The notes below the pieces were generated by a model, which saw nothing but the letters and a program-made list of their open reading frames with translations, was not told where the DNA came from and did no database searches. A stretch of DNA of 64,000 bases. It comes from JADJOY01 sp016713535 [NCBI: Deltaproteobacteria bacterium] (GTDB taxonomy: Bacteria; JADJOY01). Below are positions 28,460-37,386 of the stretch, piece after piece; the first letter of the stretch is position 1; each line of letters starts with the position of its first letter. The DNA lies in contig JADJOY010000008.1 of the NCBI GenBank assembly GCA_016713535.1, positions 303,730 to 367,729 of the forward strand, written 5' to 3'. The position numbers were made by a program, and so were the translations under genes.

Positions 28460-30892
28460 ATGGCTCCGCCGGGGATCCGAGTTCGCAGCCGCGTCGTGGG
28501 CGACGAGCGCGCCAACGCCGTCGTCGGTAGCGCGCGCCTCGACCTCGACGAGCTGATGCGTCGCGACGGCGTCACCGTCGTCAAGAACTACAGCAAGGTC
28601 GTGGTGCTGCGCGTCCCCGCCGATGGGTCCTCCTGGTACGTGAAGTGGTACCGCCTGCCGAGCGCCCGGCTTCGCCTCAAGGCCGCCCTCGGCCCCTCCC
28701 CAGCGCAGCGTTTCCGCACCGGCGCCGAGGCGCTCGCGGCCGCGGGCTTCGACGGCCCCCCGCTCGCGGCCACCGCCGAGCTCGGCCGGGCCGCGCTGCC
28801 GCGAGGATCCATCGTCGTGACCGAGGAGGTGACCGGCGCCGAGCCGCTCGCGCCCGCGCTGCTGCGGGCACCGCTTCGCCAGCGTCGCCACTGGCTCCGC
28901 AGCCTCGGCTCGCTCTTCCGCGACCTCCATGCGAGCGGTGTTCTCCACAAGGACCTCAAGGACTCGAACATCCTGGTCACGCCCACCGCCGACGGGCCGG
29001 TGTTCACGCTCCTCGACCTCGAGGACGTCCGCCACGTCCCGCAGCTCTCCCGCCAGCGCCGGTTCCGCTCGCTCATGCAGCTCTACCGCACCCTCGGGCG
29101 CCACGCCGACGTCCGCGAGGTGATCGCGTTCGTGCAGGGGTACGTCGACGGCCTCCCCGAGAGCCAGGCCGAGCTCCGCCTCGCCCTCGCGCAGGTCGCG
29201 GAGATGGGCGCGCAGAAGGACCTGCGCGACCGCGGCCGGGTGGTGCGCAAGATCGACCACGCCGGGTTCCACTGGCTCACCACGCTGCCCGGAGCGCGCC
29301 TCACCGAGCAGATCATGACCTGGAGCCCCGAGGCGGTCGCGCAGGTGACCGGCGCCGTCGAGGAGCGGACCGGGCGGAGCCGCCGCTTCGTCAAGCTCGC
29401 GCTCGCCGACGGCAGCCGCTACTGGGTGCGGTTCTACCGGCCGCGCAACGCGCGCAAGGCGCTCTTCTCGCACGAGCGCGGCGGGCGAGCGCGGCGCGAG
29501 TGGGACCACGCCTGCGAAGCCGGCCGCCGCGCCGTCCCCACGGTGCTCCCCGACGCGCGCGCGCACGATCGGGCGTGGCCCTTCCGCACCGAGCTCATCG
29601 CGTACCCCGAGATCGTGGGCGCTCGCGACCTGGCGTCGTTGCTCGTGGACCCGGCGGTCTCCCACGCGTGCAAGCGCGAGCGCGTTCGCCAGGCGGCGCG
29701 GCTGCTCAGGCTCGCCCACGACCGCGGCGTCACCATCCGCCACCTGCGCGCGGACCAGGTGCTCTTCGGCCCCGACGGTACGCCGCGCCTGATCGGGCTG
29801 GAGCGGGTCAAGTTCGGCGGCCCCGCGTCGTGGCGCAATCGGGTCCACGATCTCGCCGCGTTCGACCGTGCCCTCGCCGAGCTGCGCTTCCGCCGCGGCT
29901 ACGCGGTGCCGCGCACCCATCGCGCGCGCTTCGTCCACGCCTACCTCGAGGCAGGCCCGATCGAGCAAGCTCCGCGACGCGTGCTGCGGCGGGTGGCCCG
30001 CTCGAGCTCGCGCTCGTTCGTGCGCCGCGAGCGGCAGCGCCGTCGCTCGATCCGCCACCGCGGACCGCGCGAGCACGAGATGCCGCCGGTCAGCTGCTTC
30101 ATCATCTGCAAGGACGAGGAAGAGCACATCCGCGACTGCCTCGACAGCGTGCGGTGGTGCAAGGAGATCGTGGTCGTCGACTCGTTCTCCACCGATCGCA
30201 CCGTCGAGATCTGCCGCGAGTACACCGACCGGGTGTTCCAGCGCGCGTGGCCGGGCTTCGTCGAGCAGAAGCGCTACGCCCTCGGGCTCACCCGCAACGA
30301 GTGGGTGCTGAACCTCGACGCCGACGAGCGCATCTCCCCCGAGCTCGCGGGCGAGATCCAGCGCCGGCTCGCGACCGTCGACGACTCGGTGTGGGGCTAC
30401 TACATCCCGCGCCTGGTCTTCTATCTCGGCCGCTGGTGGCGTCACGGCTGGTACCCCGAGTACCGGCTCCGCCTGTTCCGCAAGTCGCGCGTGACGTGGG
30501 GCGGCGTCGATCCCCACGAGCGCGCGTTCCTCGCCGACGAGCGCCGCGCGACGCGCCTCAAGGGCGACATCTGGCACCTCACGTACCGCGACCTCCGCGA
30601 CCAGCTCCGCACCATCAACCGCTTCACGAGCATCGCCGCGCGCGAGGCCTTCGAGCGCGGCAAGCGCTTCCGCGTCCTCAACCTGCTCGGCAATCCGGTC
30701 GTGCATTTCATCAAGTTCTACGTCATCAAGCGTGGCTTCCTGGATGGGATTCCCGGGCTCTTCATGGCAGGCTTGATGGCTCTTCACGTGTTCCTCAAGT
30801 ACGCGAAGCTGCGCGAGCTCGAGTGGGGCGCGATGGAGACGCTTCCGAATGACGGGATCCGAGCTGGCGAGCCCCGCGCCGCGGCCGGTTGA
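28460..30892 (+). CDS. LPS-type sugar kinase, pseudokinase and GT2 fusion
   Basis: An 810-residue protein with three parts. Residues 1-270: an InaA/WaaP-like kinase with ATP-site Lys62 (WYVKWYR), catalytic Asp165 and Asn170 in HKDLKDSNILV, and metal-binding Asp186 in LLDLEDV. Residues 270-530: a second copy of the fold in which the matching residues are Arg324, His428, Gln433 and Gly (RHLRADQVLF, LIGLERV), so it is probably inactive. Residues 541-790: a GT2 of the WaaE/KdtX type (VSCFIICKDEEEHI, VVVDSFSTDRTVEI, LNLDADERISPEL). It likely modifies LPS core by phosphorylation and glycosylation. An internal ATG at 30080 precedes the GT2 part, so a missed stop or indel between two genes is possible. 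It overlaps the next gene by 44 bases. Confidence 0.75.
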   Translation: MAPPGIRVRSRVVGDERANAVVGSARLDLDELMRRDGVTVVKNYSKVVVLRVPADGSSWYVKWYRLPSARLRLKAALGPSPAQRFRTGAEALAAAGFDGPPLAATAELGRAALPRGSIVVTEEVTGAEPLAPALLRAPLRQRRHWLRSLGSLFRDLHASGVLHKDLKDSNILVTPTADGPVFTLLDLEDVRHVPQLSRQRRFRSLMQLYRTLGRHADVREVIAFVQGYVDGLPESQAELRLALAQVAEMGAQKDLRDRGRVVRKIDHAGFHWLTTLPGARLTEQIMTWSPEAVAQVTGAVEERTGRSRRFVKLALADGSRYWVRFYRPRNARKALFSHERGGRARREWDHACEAGRRAVPTVLPDARAHDRAWPFRTELIAYPEIVGARDLASLLVDPAVSHACKRERVRQAARLLRLAHDRGVTIRHLRADQVLFGPDGTPRLIGLERVKFGGPASWRNRVHDLAAFDRALAELRFRRGYAVPRTHRARFVHAYLEAGPIEQAPRRVLRRVARSSSRSFVRRERQRRRSIRHRGPREHEMPPVSCFIICKDEEEHIRDCLDSVRWCKEIVVVDSFSTDRTVEICREYTDRVFQRAWPGFVEQKRYALGLTRNEWVLNLDADERISPELAGEIQRRLATVDDSVWGYYIPRLVFYLGRWWRHGWYPEYRLRLFRKSRVTWGGVDPHERAFLADERRATRLKGDIWHLTYRDLRDQLRTINRFTSIAAREAFERGKRFRVLNLLGNPVVHFIKFYVIKRGFLDGIPGLFMAGLMALHVFLKYAKLRELEWGAMETLPNDGIRAGEPRAAAG

Positions 30893-32119
30893 GGCGCGAG
30901 CCGTGGGCGGCCGCCTGCGGACCACTCTCTCTCGCGCGCTTCCCGACGCGGCACTCGCCGAGGCGCTGAAGTGGGCGCTCCGGCTGCTCGCGGCGAGCGT
31001 GCCGGTGTCGATCGCGGCGAGCGGCATCGCCTTCGGCGTGGCGCTCGCCGCGTGGCTCGGGCGCGCGCTCCTGCACGGTGGGCCGGGGTGGCCGCGGACC
31101 ATCGCCGACCGGCCGTTCGTGGTCTTTCTCGGCTGCTGCGTGCTCGCGGCGATCGCCGGGCTCGACGCGGGCACGGCGCTGTGGTCGCTGCGCAGCTACG
31201 CGCAGGTCCTCGTCTTCTACGTGGTGCTGGCCAACGTCCGCGACGACGACGAGCGCCACCGGCTGGCGTGGATCCTGTCGATCGCGCTCTTCCTGTGGGG
31301 CTGGCACCGCGTCTACGACTACCGGTGGAGAAACTTCCTCCACGACGTCGGGCCCGGGAAGATGACCCAGGCGAGCCAGCTCGCGATCGGCGTCGTGCTG
31401 ATCCAGGCGCTCTGGCTCGCGACGCGCGGCGCCGGCAAGCGCGTGGCCGTGGGCTTCGCCTACGGAATGCAACTCGCCGGGCTCGTGTGCACGTTCAAGC
31501 GCGGCGCGTGGGTCGGCGCGATCGTCGGCCTGACCACGCAGCTCTGGTTCCGCAACCGCAAGCTGGTGCTGGTGCCGGTCCTGGTCGCGCTCGTGGTCGG
31601 CCTCGGCTACGGACCGGCGCGCATGCGACTCAAGAGTCGGGCGACGACTTCGTCCACCCCGACAACCGCCTGCGCATGTGGACGATCGGCGCCCAGCTCA
31701 TCCGGGACTACCCGCTCGGCATCGGCACCCACAACGGCACCATCATGAAGCGCGCCGACCTGTGGGGCGCCGATGCGCCCAAACACCGCCACTTCCACTC
31801 GAACTTCATGACCGTGTGGGTCGAGGACGGGCTCCTCGGCCTGATCGCGTTCGGGTTCTGGTTGGTGGCGCTCGCGCGGATGCTGATCGCTCGGGTCGCC
31901 GCCACCCGCGACGGGCCGCCCCGCGAGGCGGCCCTCGCGATGGGTGCCGCCACCGCGTTCCTGGCCTGGAACCTCAACGGTCTCGTCGAGTTCAATTTCG
32001 GCGACGCCGAGGTGATGATGTTGCTCTACCTGGTGCTCGGGCTAGCGCTGGCGCCACACGTCGCGACGCCGACCGGGGGACGCGAGCCGCTCCCCACGGC
32101 CAGGGAGGATGCCTCGTGA
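30849..32119 (+). CDS. O-antigen ligase-like membrane protein (one frameshift)
   Basis: About 423 residues with some ten hydrophobic segments, typical of the WaaL/Wzy superfamily. The first frame covers the N-terminal helices to LGYGPARMRLKS; after a missing base near 31638 the next frame gives SGDDFVHPDNRLRMWTIGAQ, then GIGTHNGTI and HFHSNFMTVWVEDGLLGLI. The large periplasmic loop with R-x-x-x-W and the H-x-H-x-x-x motif is typical of ligases that attach or polymerise O-antigen on lipid carriers. Together with the preceding kinase-GT2 it points to LPS assembly. Ligase and polymerase cannot be told apart here. Confidence 0.78.
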
Positions 32120-32565
32120 AGCTGATCCGTCGCGCCACGCGGACGTTCCTCGTGCTCGCCGTCTTGGCACCCGCGTTCGGCTGCAAGTTGGCCCCCAAGC
32201 CACCCGCGCTCGAGGGCGTGATCACCGACATTCCGGTGTACACGCCGTCGACGGTGACCCGGCGGCTGGTGTACCCGTTCCGCGGTCCCGCATGTCCGCT
32301 CGAGAGCCTGATCTTCGAGCTCGAGACCCCTGACGGCTGGGCCAAGGTCCAGCAGTTCTACCGGCACAAGCTCTCGTTCGTGAACACCGAGGGCGCGACC
32401 GGCACCGACCTCTCGAAGCTGGTGTTCCAGTACCTGCCCACCGGCGGCGAGACCGCGCGGAAGGAGGAGGTCGTGGTCACCGTGCCCGGCTCGAGCGGGC
32501 CGAGCGGCACCAAGTTCCAGATCAAGGAGACGGTGTGCGCCGACCGCCGCGCGAGCGGCGGCTGA
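32116..32565 (+). CDS. Small lipoprotein of unknown function
   Basis: A 149-residue protein whose GTG start overlaps the ligase stop as GTGA, so it is probably translated with it. It has a short signal peptide (FLVLAVLAPAFGC) with a plausible lipidation cysteine, followed by VYTPSTVTRRLVYPFRG and a folded region with KVQQFYRHKLSF and VVVTVPGSSG. No family is recognised. The tight coupling to the ligase suggests a role in the envelope-polysaccharide pathway. Confidence 0.65.
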   Translation: MKLIRRATRTFLVLAVLAPAFGCKLAPKPPALEGVITDIPVYTPSTVTRRLVYPFRGPACPLESLIFELETPDGWAKVQQFYRHKLSFVNTEGATGTDLSKLVFQYLPTGGETARKEEVVVTVPGSSGPSGTKFQIKETVCADRRASGG

Positions 32566-32589
32566 GGGGCCGAGACCGCGCCGCGCGCC

Positions 32590-33807
32590 TCAGCCGATCG
32601 CGCCCGCTGCCTTGAGGCGCTCGAGCTCCTCCCACGCGAGCCCGAGCTCGAGGAGGACTTCCTCGGTGTGCTGGCCGAGCTCGGGGCTCGGCGTGAGCGC
32701 GGGCCGCGCGCCGTCGAAGCTGACCGGGCTCGCGACCACCCGGAACGAGCCGGCGTCGCCCCCCGAGACCTCGCCGAAGTAGCCGTTCGCGAGCGCCTGC
32801 GGATCGTCGTGGAGCTCGCCCGCGCTCTGCATCACGGCCCACGGCGCCTCCATGCCCGCGAGGCGTACCCGCCACTCGGCGAGGGTGCGCGCGGCGACCA
32901 CGCCATCGAGCGCGGCGACGCACTCGCGGCGGTTCTGGTAGCGGGCCTTGGCGGTCGCGAAGCGCGGGTCGGCGACCAGCTCGCCGCAGCCGAGCCGCGT
33001 GCACACCTCTGGCCAGTAGCGGTCGGCCTGGAGCGCCATCAGTACGATCCAGCGGCCGTCGGCGGTGCGATAGCTGTTCGCGAGCGGATTCAGCGCCGCG
33101 GTGCGGTCGGGCAGGGGGATGGACTTGCCCGGCGCGAGGAGCGGGCTCGCGACGATGTCGGGCGCCATCGTCCACATCGCGGTGCCGAGCAGCGACACGT
33201 CCACCACCGAGGGCTCGCCGGTCCGTTCGCGCTTGAGCAGCGCCGCCGCCACACCGCCAGCCAGTGCCAGCGCACCCACCGAGTCGCCGAACGCGGGCCG
33301 CTGCATCGTCGGCGCGGCGGCGTCGGGCTGGGTGAGACCGTTGGCCACGCCCCTCGCGACCAGAACGCGGTGGCGTCGTAGCCGCCGGTCTCGGCGTCGG
33401 GGCCCTCGGGGCCGTAACCCGAGCCGCGCACGTAGATCACGCGGGGATTGCGCGCGGATGTCCGCCACCTCGATCCCGAGCTTGCGGCGCGCCTCGGGCA
33501 GGAAGTTCGTCACGAACACGTCGCAGCCCTCGGCGAGGCGCAGGAGCAGCTCGCGCCCGTCCGGGCTGGCGAGGTCGATGGCGAGCGAGCGCTTGCCGCG
33601 GTTCGACTGCTGCATCATGAAGTCGACGCCGCCCTCGCGCGCGCCGAACCCCGCGGCGGCGAGGCCTCGCTGGGCGTCGCCGCGCACCGGGTGCTCGACC
33701 TTCCACACCTCGGCGCCCCAGTCGGCGAGGATCGCGCCCGCGGCGGGCACGAACCAGAACTGCGCCACCTCCAGCACCCTCACGCCGTCGAGGGCGCCCG
33801 CGTTCAC
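32590..33807 (-). CDS. CaiB/BaiF family class III CoA-transferase (two frameshifts)
   Basis: About 405 residues. The N-terminus VRVLEVAQFWFVPAAGAILADWG and EVWKVEHPVRGDAQRG, with NRGKRSLAIDL and DVFVTNFLPEARRKLGI, are diagnostic of the family. Between about 33452 and 33350 the correct reading lies in another frame (IYVRGSGYGPEGP, YDATAFWSRG), so two compensating indels flank 100 bases. The C-terminal part (GQHTEEVLLELGL) is normal. The enzyme moves CoA between organic acids, activating a substrate for degradation. Its GTG start overlaps the SDR stop (GTGA). It is the last gene of a four-gene operon. Confidence 0.85.
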   Translation of the reverse strand: MNAGALDGVRVLEVAQFWFVPAAGAILADWGAEVWKVEHPVRGDAQRGLAAAGFGAREGGVDFMMQQSNRGKRSLAIDLASPDGRELLLRLAEGCDVFVTNFLPEARRKLGIEVADIRAQSPRDLRARLGLRPRGPRRRDRRLRRHRVLVARGVANGLTQPDAAAPTMQRPAFGDSVGALALAGGVAAALLKRERTGEPSVVDVSLLGTAMWTMAPDIVASPLLAPGKSIPLPDRTAALNPLANSYRTADGRWIVLMALQADRYWPEVCTRLGCGELVADPRFATAKARYQNRRECVAALDGVVAARTLAEWRVRLAGMEAPWAVMQSAGELHDDPQALANGYFGEVSGGDAGSFRVVASPVSFDGARPALTPSPELGQHTEEVLLELGLAWEELERLKAAGAIG

Positions 33808-34697
33808 GAACGCGCCTCGCCGAGGTCGACACCGGTGTAGCGAACGCTCGCCTCCCACAGCGGCTTCGCGACGGCGCCTTCGTCCTTCGCCACGCGCGGC
33901 TCGCGCGCCACCCCGAACTTGTAGTAGGCGCCGGTGACGTTCGCGACCTCGGGCGCGCTCGCCAGGTGGATCGCCGTGCGCGCGGCGCGCGCCGCGCTGG
34001 GGAAGGGCGCCATGACGAGCTTGCCGAGGAACTGCACCACCGGCGACGGATCGTGGGCGCCGATGTTGGACGCCACCGGGCCGGGATCGAGGGCGTTCAC
34101 CGTCACGCCGGTTCCCGCGAGGCGGCGCGCCAGCTCGCGCGTGAAGTACACGATCGCGAGCTTGGAGCGGCCGTACGACTTGAGCCACGAGAAGCCGCGC
34201 GTGAGCTCGAGGTCGCCGAGATCCATCGAGGTGATGCGGTGGGTGTCCGAGGACACGTTCACGATCCGCGCAGGCGCGCTCTCGACGATCCGCGGCAAGA
34301 GCCTCAGCGTGAGCTGGAAGTAGGCGAGGTAGTTCACCGCGAACACCTTCTCGACACCGTCGATCGTCACCTCGCGGGTGCGGTTCACCATGCCGGCGTT
34401 GTTGACCAGCACGTGCAGCGGCCGCCCGCTCGCCAGGAACTCGGCGGCGGCGCGGTCGATGTCGGCCTTCGAGGCCAGGTCGCTAAGCAGGATGGTGGGC
34501 CGCCGCCCGCTCGCGCTCTCGATGGCGCGCGCCGTCTCGTCGCAGAGCCTGGGGTTGCGGCCCAGGATGACCAGATCGGCGCCGCGCATCGCGAGCGCCT
34601 CGGCGAGGGCGCGGCCATGGCCATTGGTGGCGCCCGTGACCAGGCAGGTGCGGCCGTCGAGGCGGTGGAGGGCGTCGAGATGGGAGGTCGTGCTCAC
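33804..34697 (-). CDS. Short-chain dehydrogenase/reductase
   Basis: A 297-residue classical SDR of the retinol-dehydrogenase-like type. It has the cofactor loop TGATNGHG, the NNAG strand (VLVNNAGMVNR), the catalytic Ser (IVNVSSDTH) and YGRSK. The PG segment after the active site (LDPGPVASNIG) is conserved. It probably oxidises or reduces an alcohol/ketone using NAD(P) in the acyl-CoA or terpenoid/steroid-like pathway implied by its neighbours. The GTG start overlaps the sulfotransferase stop, and its own stop overlaps the CoA-transferase start. Confidence 0.88.
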   Translation of the reverse strand: MSTTSHLDALHRLDGRTCLVTGATNGHGRALAEALAMRGADLVILGRNPRLCDETARAIESASGRRPTILLSDLASKADIDRAAAEFLASGRPLHVLVNNAGMVNRTREVTIDGVEKVFAVNYLAYFQLTLRLLPRIVESAPARIVNVSSDTHRITSMDLGDLELTRGFSWLKSYGRSKLAIVYFTRELARRLAGTGVTVNALDPGPVASNIGAHDPSPVVQFLGKLVMAPFPSAARAARTAIHLASAPEVANVTGAYYKFGVAREPRVAKDEGAVAKPLWEASVRYTGVDLGEARS

Positions 34698-35964
34698 GTT
34701 CTCTCCTCGGCGGGAATGGCGAAGCGCTCGCGATACGCCTGGAACGCGCGGTCCACGTCGGCGCGGGTGAGCTCGAAGTCGTCGAGCCGATAGCGGTGGG
34801 TGCCGTGGCGACTCTGGGGATGGGCGGCGATCCAGGCCCGCATCCGCGCCTCGGCCTCGGCCGAGAGCGCGACACCGAGGTGGTCGTAGACCCTCCGCAC
34901 CGCTGTGATGGGATCGGCCATGAGCTCCGCGTACTGGACGTCGACGAAGCCGGCGCCGCCGCGGCGATCGCGCACCTCCATCGCCCGGGTCACCATGCGC
35001 TCCTGCTTGCGCAGCCGGTGGCGCCCACCTCCACCGGGTCGACCACGTCGCTCATCACGCCGCGGCCATGGGCGATCATGCTGCAGAACGACGCCACGAC
35101 CTTGGCCGGGTCGCGGTGGGTCTGGACGATCGTGGCGTGCGGGAACACCTCGAGGAGCGCGTCGAGGTGCTCGAGGTGGTGGGGCGTCTTGAGCACCCAG
35201 CGGTCGCGCAGGAGCTGCTGCTCGAGCACGCCCAGGGTGACGGCCAGGTCTCGATAGGCGGGGCGATGGTCCTGCTCCTCGAGCCACGCCGCGAAGCGCG
35301 GCACGTGGTAGGTGGCCTCGGGCACCGTGCTCAGGAACGAGAGGTCGAGGAGCAGCACGTCCTCCTCGGGCTCGAGCGCCTCGACGGGGTGGATCGCGAA
35401 GAAGTCGGGCGCCATGTAGGCGAGCGCGCGCTCGGCGAGCTTCGCCATGCGGATGCGCGGGTCCTTCTCGCGCGGCGGCTGCGGTGCATCGAGGTCGAGC
35501 GGCGCCGGGTTGAGCGCCTCCCACGACGCCAGGTGGCGCACCGCCGGATCCACCGACAAGAGCCGCTGCAGCAGCGTGGTCCCGGTGCGCTGCAACCCGG
35601 CGATCACCACCAGTGGTGCCAGCGGCCGGGTGCGGATCTCGGGATGACGCCGCACCAGCTCGGCGATCTTGAGCTTGTTGGCGAGCACGCCGACGAGCTT
35701 CTCGCGCGTGAAGAAGCGCCCCACCGGGTGGAGCGCGGCCTCGCTCTCCAGGCACTCGAGGAGCAGCGCGAGCCGGGGGCGGAAGCTCTCGTCGTCGAAA
35801 TCCCGCAGCCGGGTCCGGCGGCGCGCCTCGGCGATCAGACCCACCTCGCTCAGCTCGGACCGCAGCCACGGCAGCGCGCCGCCGAGGCGGTTGGCCGCCG
35901 CGATCGGCCACGGCCGGTACGGGTGGCGGTAGTCAGCGCGGGTGACGCGTCCGCCGCCGCTCAC
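34694..35964 (-). CDS. Sulfotransferase family protein (one frameshift)
   Basis: About 423 residues. The N-terminal frame carries the 5'-phosphosulfate-binding loop GLQRTGTTLLQRLLS and the 3'-phosphate motif THRDPAKVVASFCSM of PAPS-dependent sulfotransferases. After a one-base slip near 35022 the C-terminal frame continues as HRLRKQERMVTRAMEVRD to the end (FVDVQYAELMADP, RRVYDHLGVALS). The family (Sulfotransf_3-like) is common next to DUF1214 and SDR genes in lipid-degrading bacteria, where the acceptor is unknown. The GTG start at 35964 overlaps the DUF1214 gene stop as GTGA. Confidence 0.83.
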
Positions 35965-37069
35965 GACCGCCCCAGGTCGCCCACCGCGACCACGCGCGCC
36001 ACCGGATCCGGCTTCGTCGCGGGCCGCACCCAGCGCAGGCACATGGTGCCGCGGCGGTGCCCGGCGGTGTCGATCCAGTTGCTGCCGGCGATCTCCGGAT
36101 CGCGGTCGGCGACGATCAGCCGCACCGAGCCATCGGCGCGCGTCACGGCGGTGTGCTTGTTCACGGTCACCGGGTGGAAGCGGTAGTCGAGGGACTCCAT
36201 CCAGTGGTTGTTGAGCTGGAAGTTCCAGGTCTCGCACTCGGGCGGCGTCAGGTCGATCACCAGCGCCTGGTCGGGCGTGAGCTCCCAGTACGAGTGGTAG
36301 TAGGTGATGTTGGGGTCGCCGCCTGCGGCGCTCGAGGGTGCTGGGGTCGAAGCGCGGGGCTGGTTGGTGTGCTGGCGGAAGCCGTCGGCCCAGCTCGCGA
36401 AGAGCGCGGCACAGCCGAGCACCAGGTTCGCCACGGCGGTGAGCCCGCCGTCGATGGCCTCGGGCGTGACCGGAGTCGCGCGGTCGCGCCGCCCACGCAC
36501 TCGATGGTGAGCTCGGCCGGTTGCTCGGCCGCGCGGTCGAGGAACATCTGGCGCACGATGACGAAGGTGGAGTCGGGGGCGAGCTCGAGCCAGTTGCCGG
36601 GCTTGCGCTCGCGGCTCACGGCGATCTCGAAGCGGCCGTCGGCGGCAACGGCCAGGTCGGCGCCCTCGACGTAGCCGGTCTTCCCCATTCGCCCGCCGGC
36701 GCCGTAGTTCCCCGCGAAGGTGCCGAGCCCGAGGTAGTGGACGGTGTTGCGGTGCCCTCGGATCACGTACTCGCGCTCGCCGCTCACGGTGGCGATCTCG
36801 TAGCGGATGTCCGGGTTGTCGGCACCCATCTTGGCGGTCTCGTGGACCGGTCGGTGGAACACCGGGCGCAGCGGATCCGCGTTCTCGACCAGGGTCTCGA
36901 GCGCCGCGCGCAGGATGCGGGTCAGGTAGCGGAACCCTTCCGCGCGATCGAACGGGTCGTCGGGGCTCGACGAGCCGGTGATGATCGAGCCAGCACCCTT
37001 GAGGGTGTCGCAGAACTGCTCCCAGGTGGCTCCGGATCGTATGCGTTCCGCGGCGCTGTCTTCGGCCAT
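35961..37069 (-). CDS. DUF1214 domain protein (one frameshift)
   Basis: About 370 residues, first gene of the operon. The start is the ATG at 37069 with GAGGAG just upstream. The N-terminal frame (TWEQFCDTLKGAG, NPDIRYEIATVSGEREYVIR, TFVIVRQMFLDR) and the C-terminal frame (ITYYHSYWELTPDQALVIDL, WNFQLNNHWMESLDYR) join after a missing base near 36490. The late part matches DUF1214, a domain of unproven function often encoded with acyl-CoA or steroid metabolism genes. No signal peptide is apparent. Each downstream gene starts inside the stop of the one before. Confidence 0.75.
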
Positions 37070-37386
37070 CGACTCCTCATCGTTCGGCAGGTGAACGGTC
37101 CGAAGGGGACCGCGAGCGCGGATCACTACCACAGCTACCGAGCGCTGTCGCTCCGCTTAACCATCGGGGACGGCACGACACATGCTGTGCGCCACCAGCA
37201 TCGGAGAGCCCGAGGAGCGGCGGCGCACGGGCCTCGCGGGTCGACGCCATCGGTTCGCGCGGAATCGTGGTGCTTTCGAGCGCTCGTCGTTGCGCCAGGC
37301 CGTCCGCCCTGGTTACCGGAATATCCCGCTGGGCCCGGGGCTGAGATCGCCCGTTACCGGCTCACCGCCAACCTCACGAAGCGACC
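37070..37386. other. Divergent intergenic region
   Basis: This 317-base region lies between the DUF1214 operon and the histidine kinase. It must hold promoters for both, but I could not find a convincing pair of boxes. ACACATGCTGTG (37180-37191) is a short imperfect palindrome. No gene is supported. Confidence 0.35.

Noticed and set aside
34378-34793. Plus-strand open frames over the SDR gene
   Set aside because: Antisense shadows of a clear SDR; no start context or family features.
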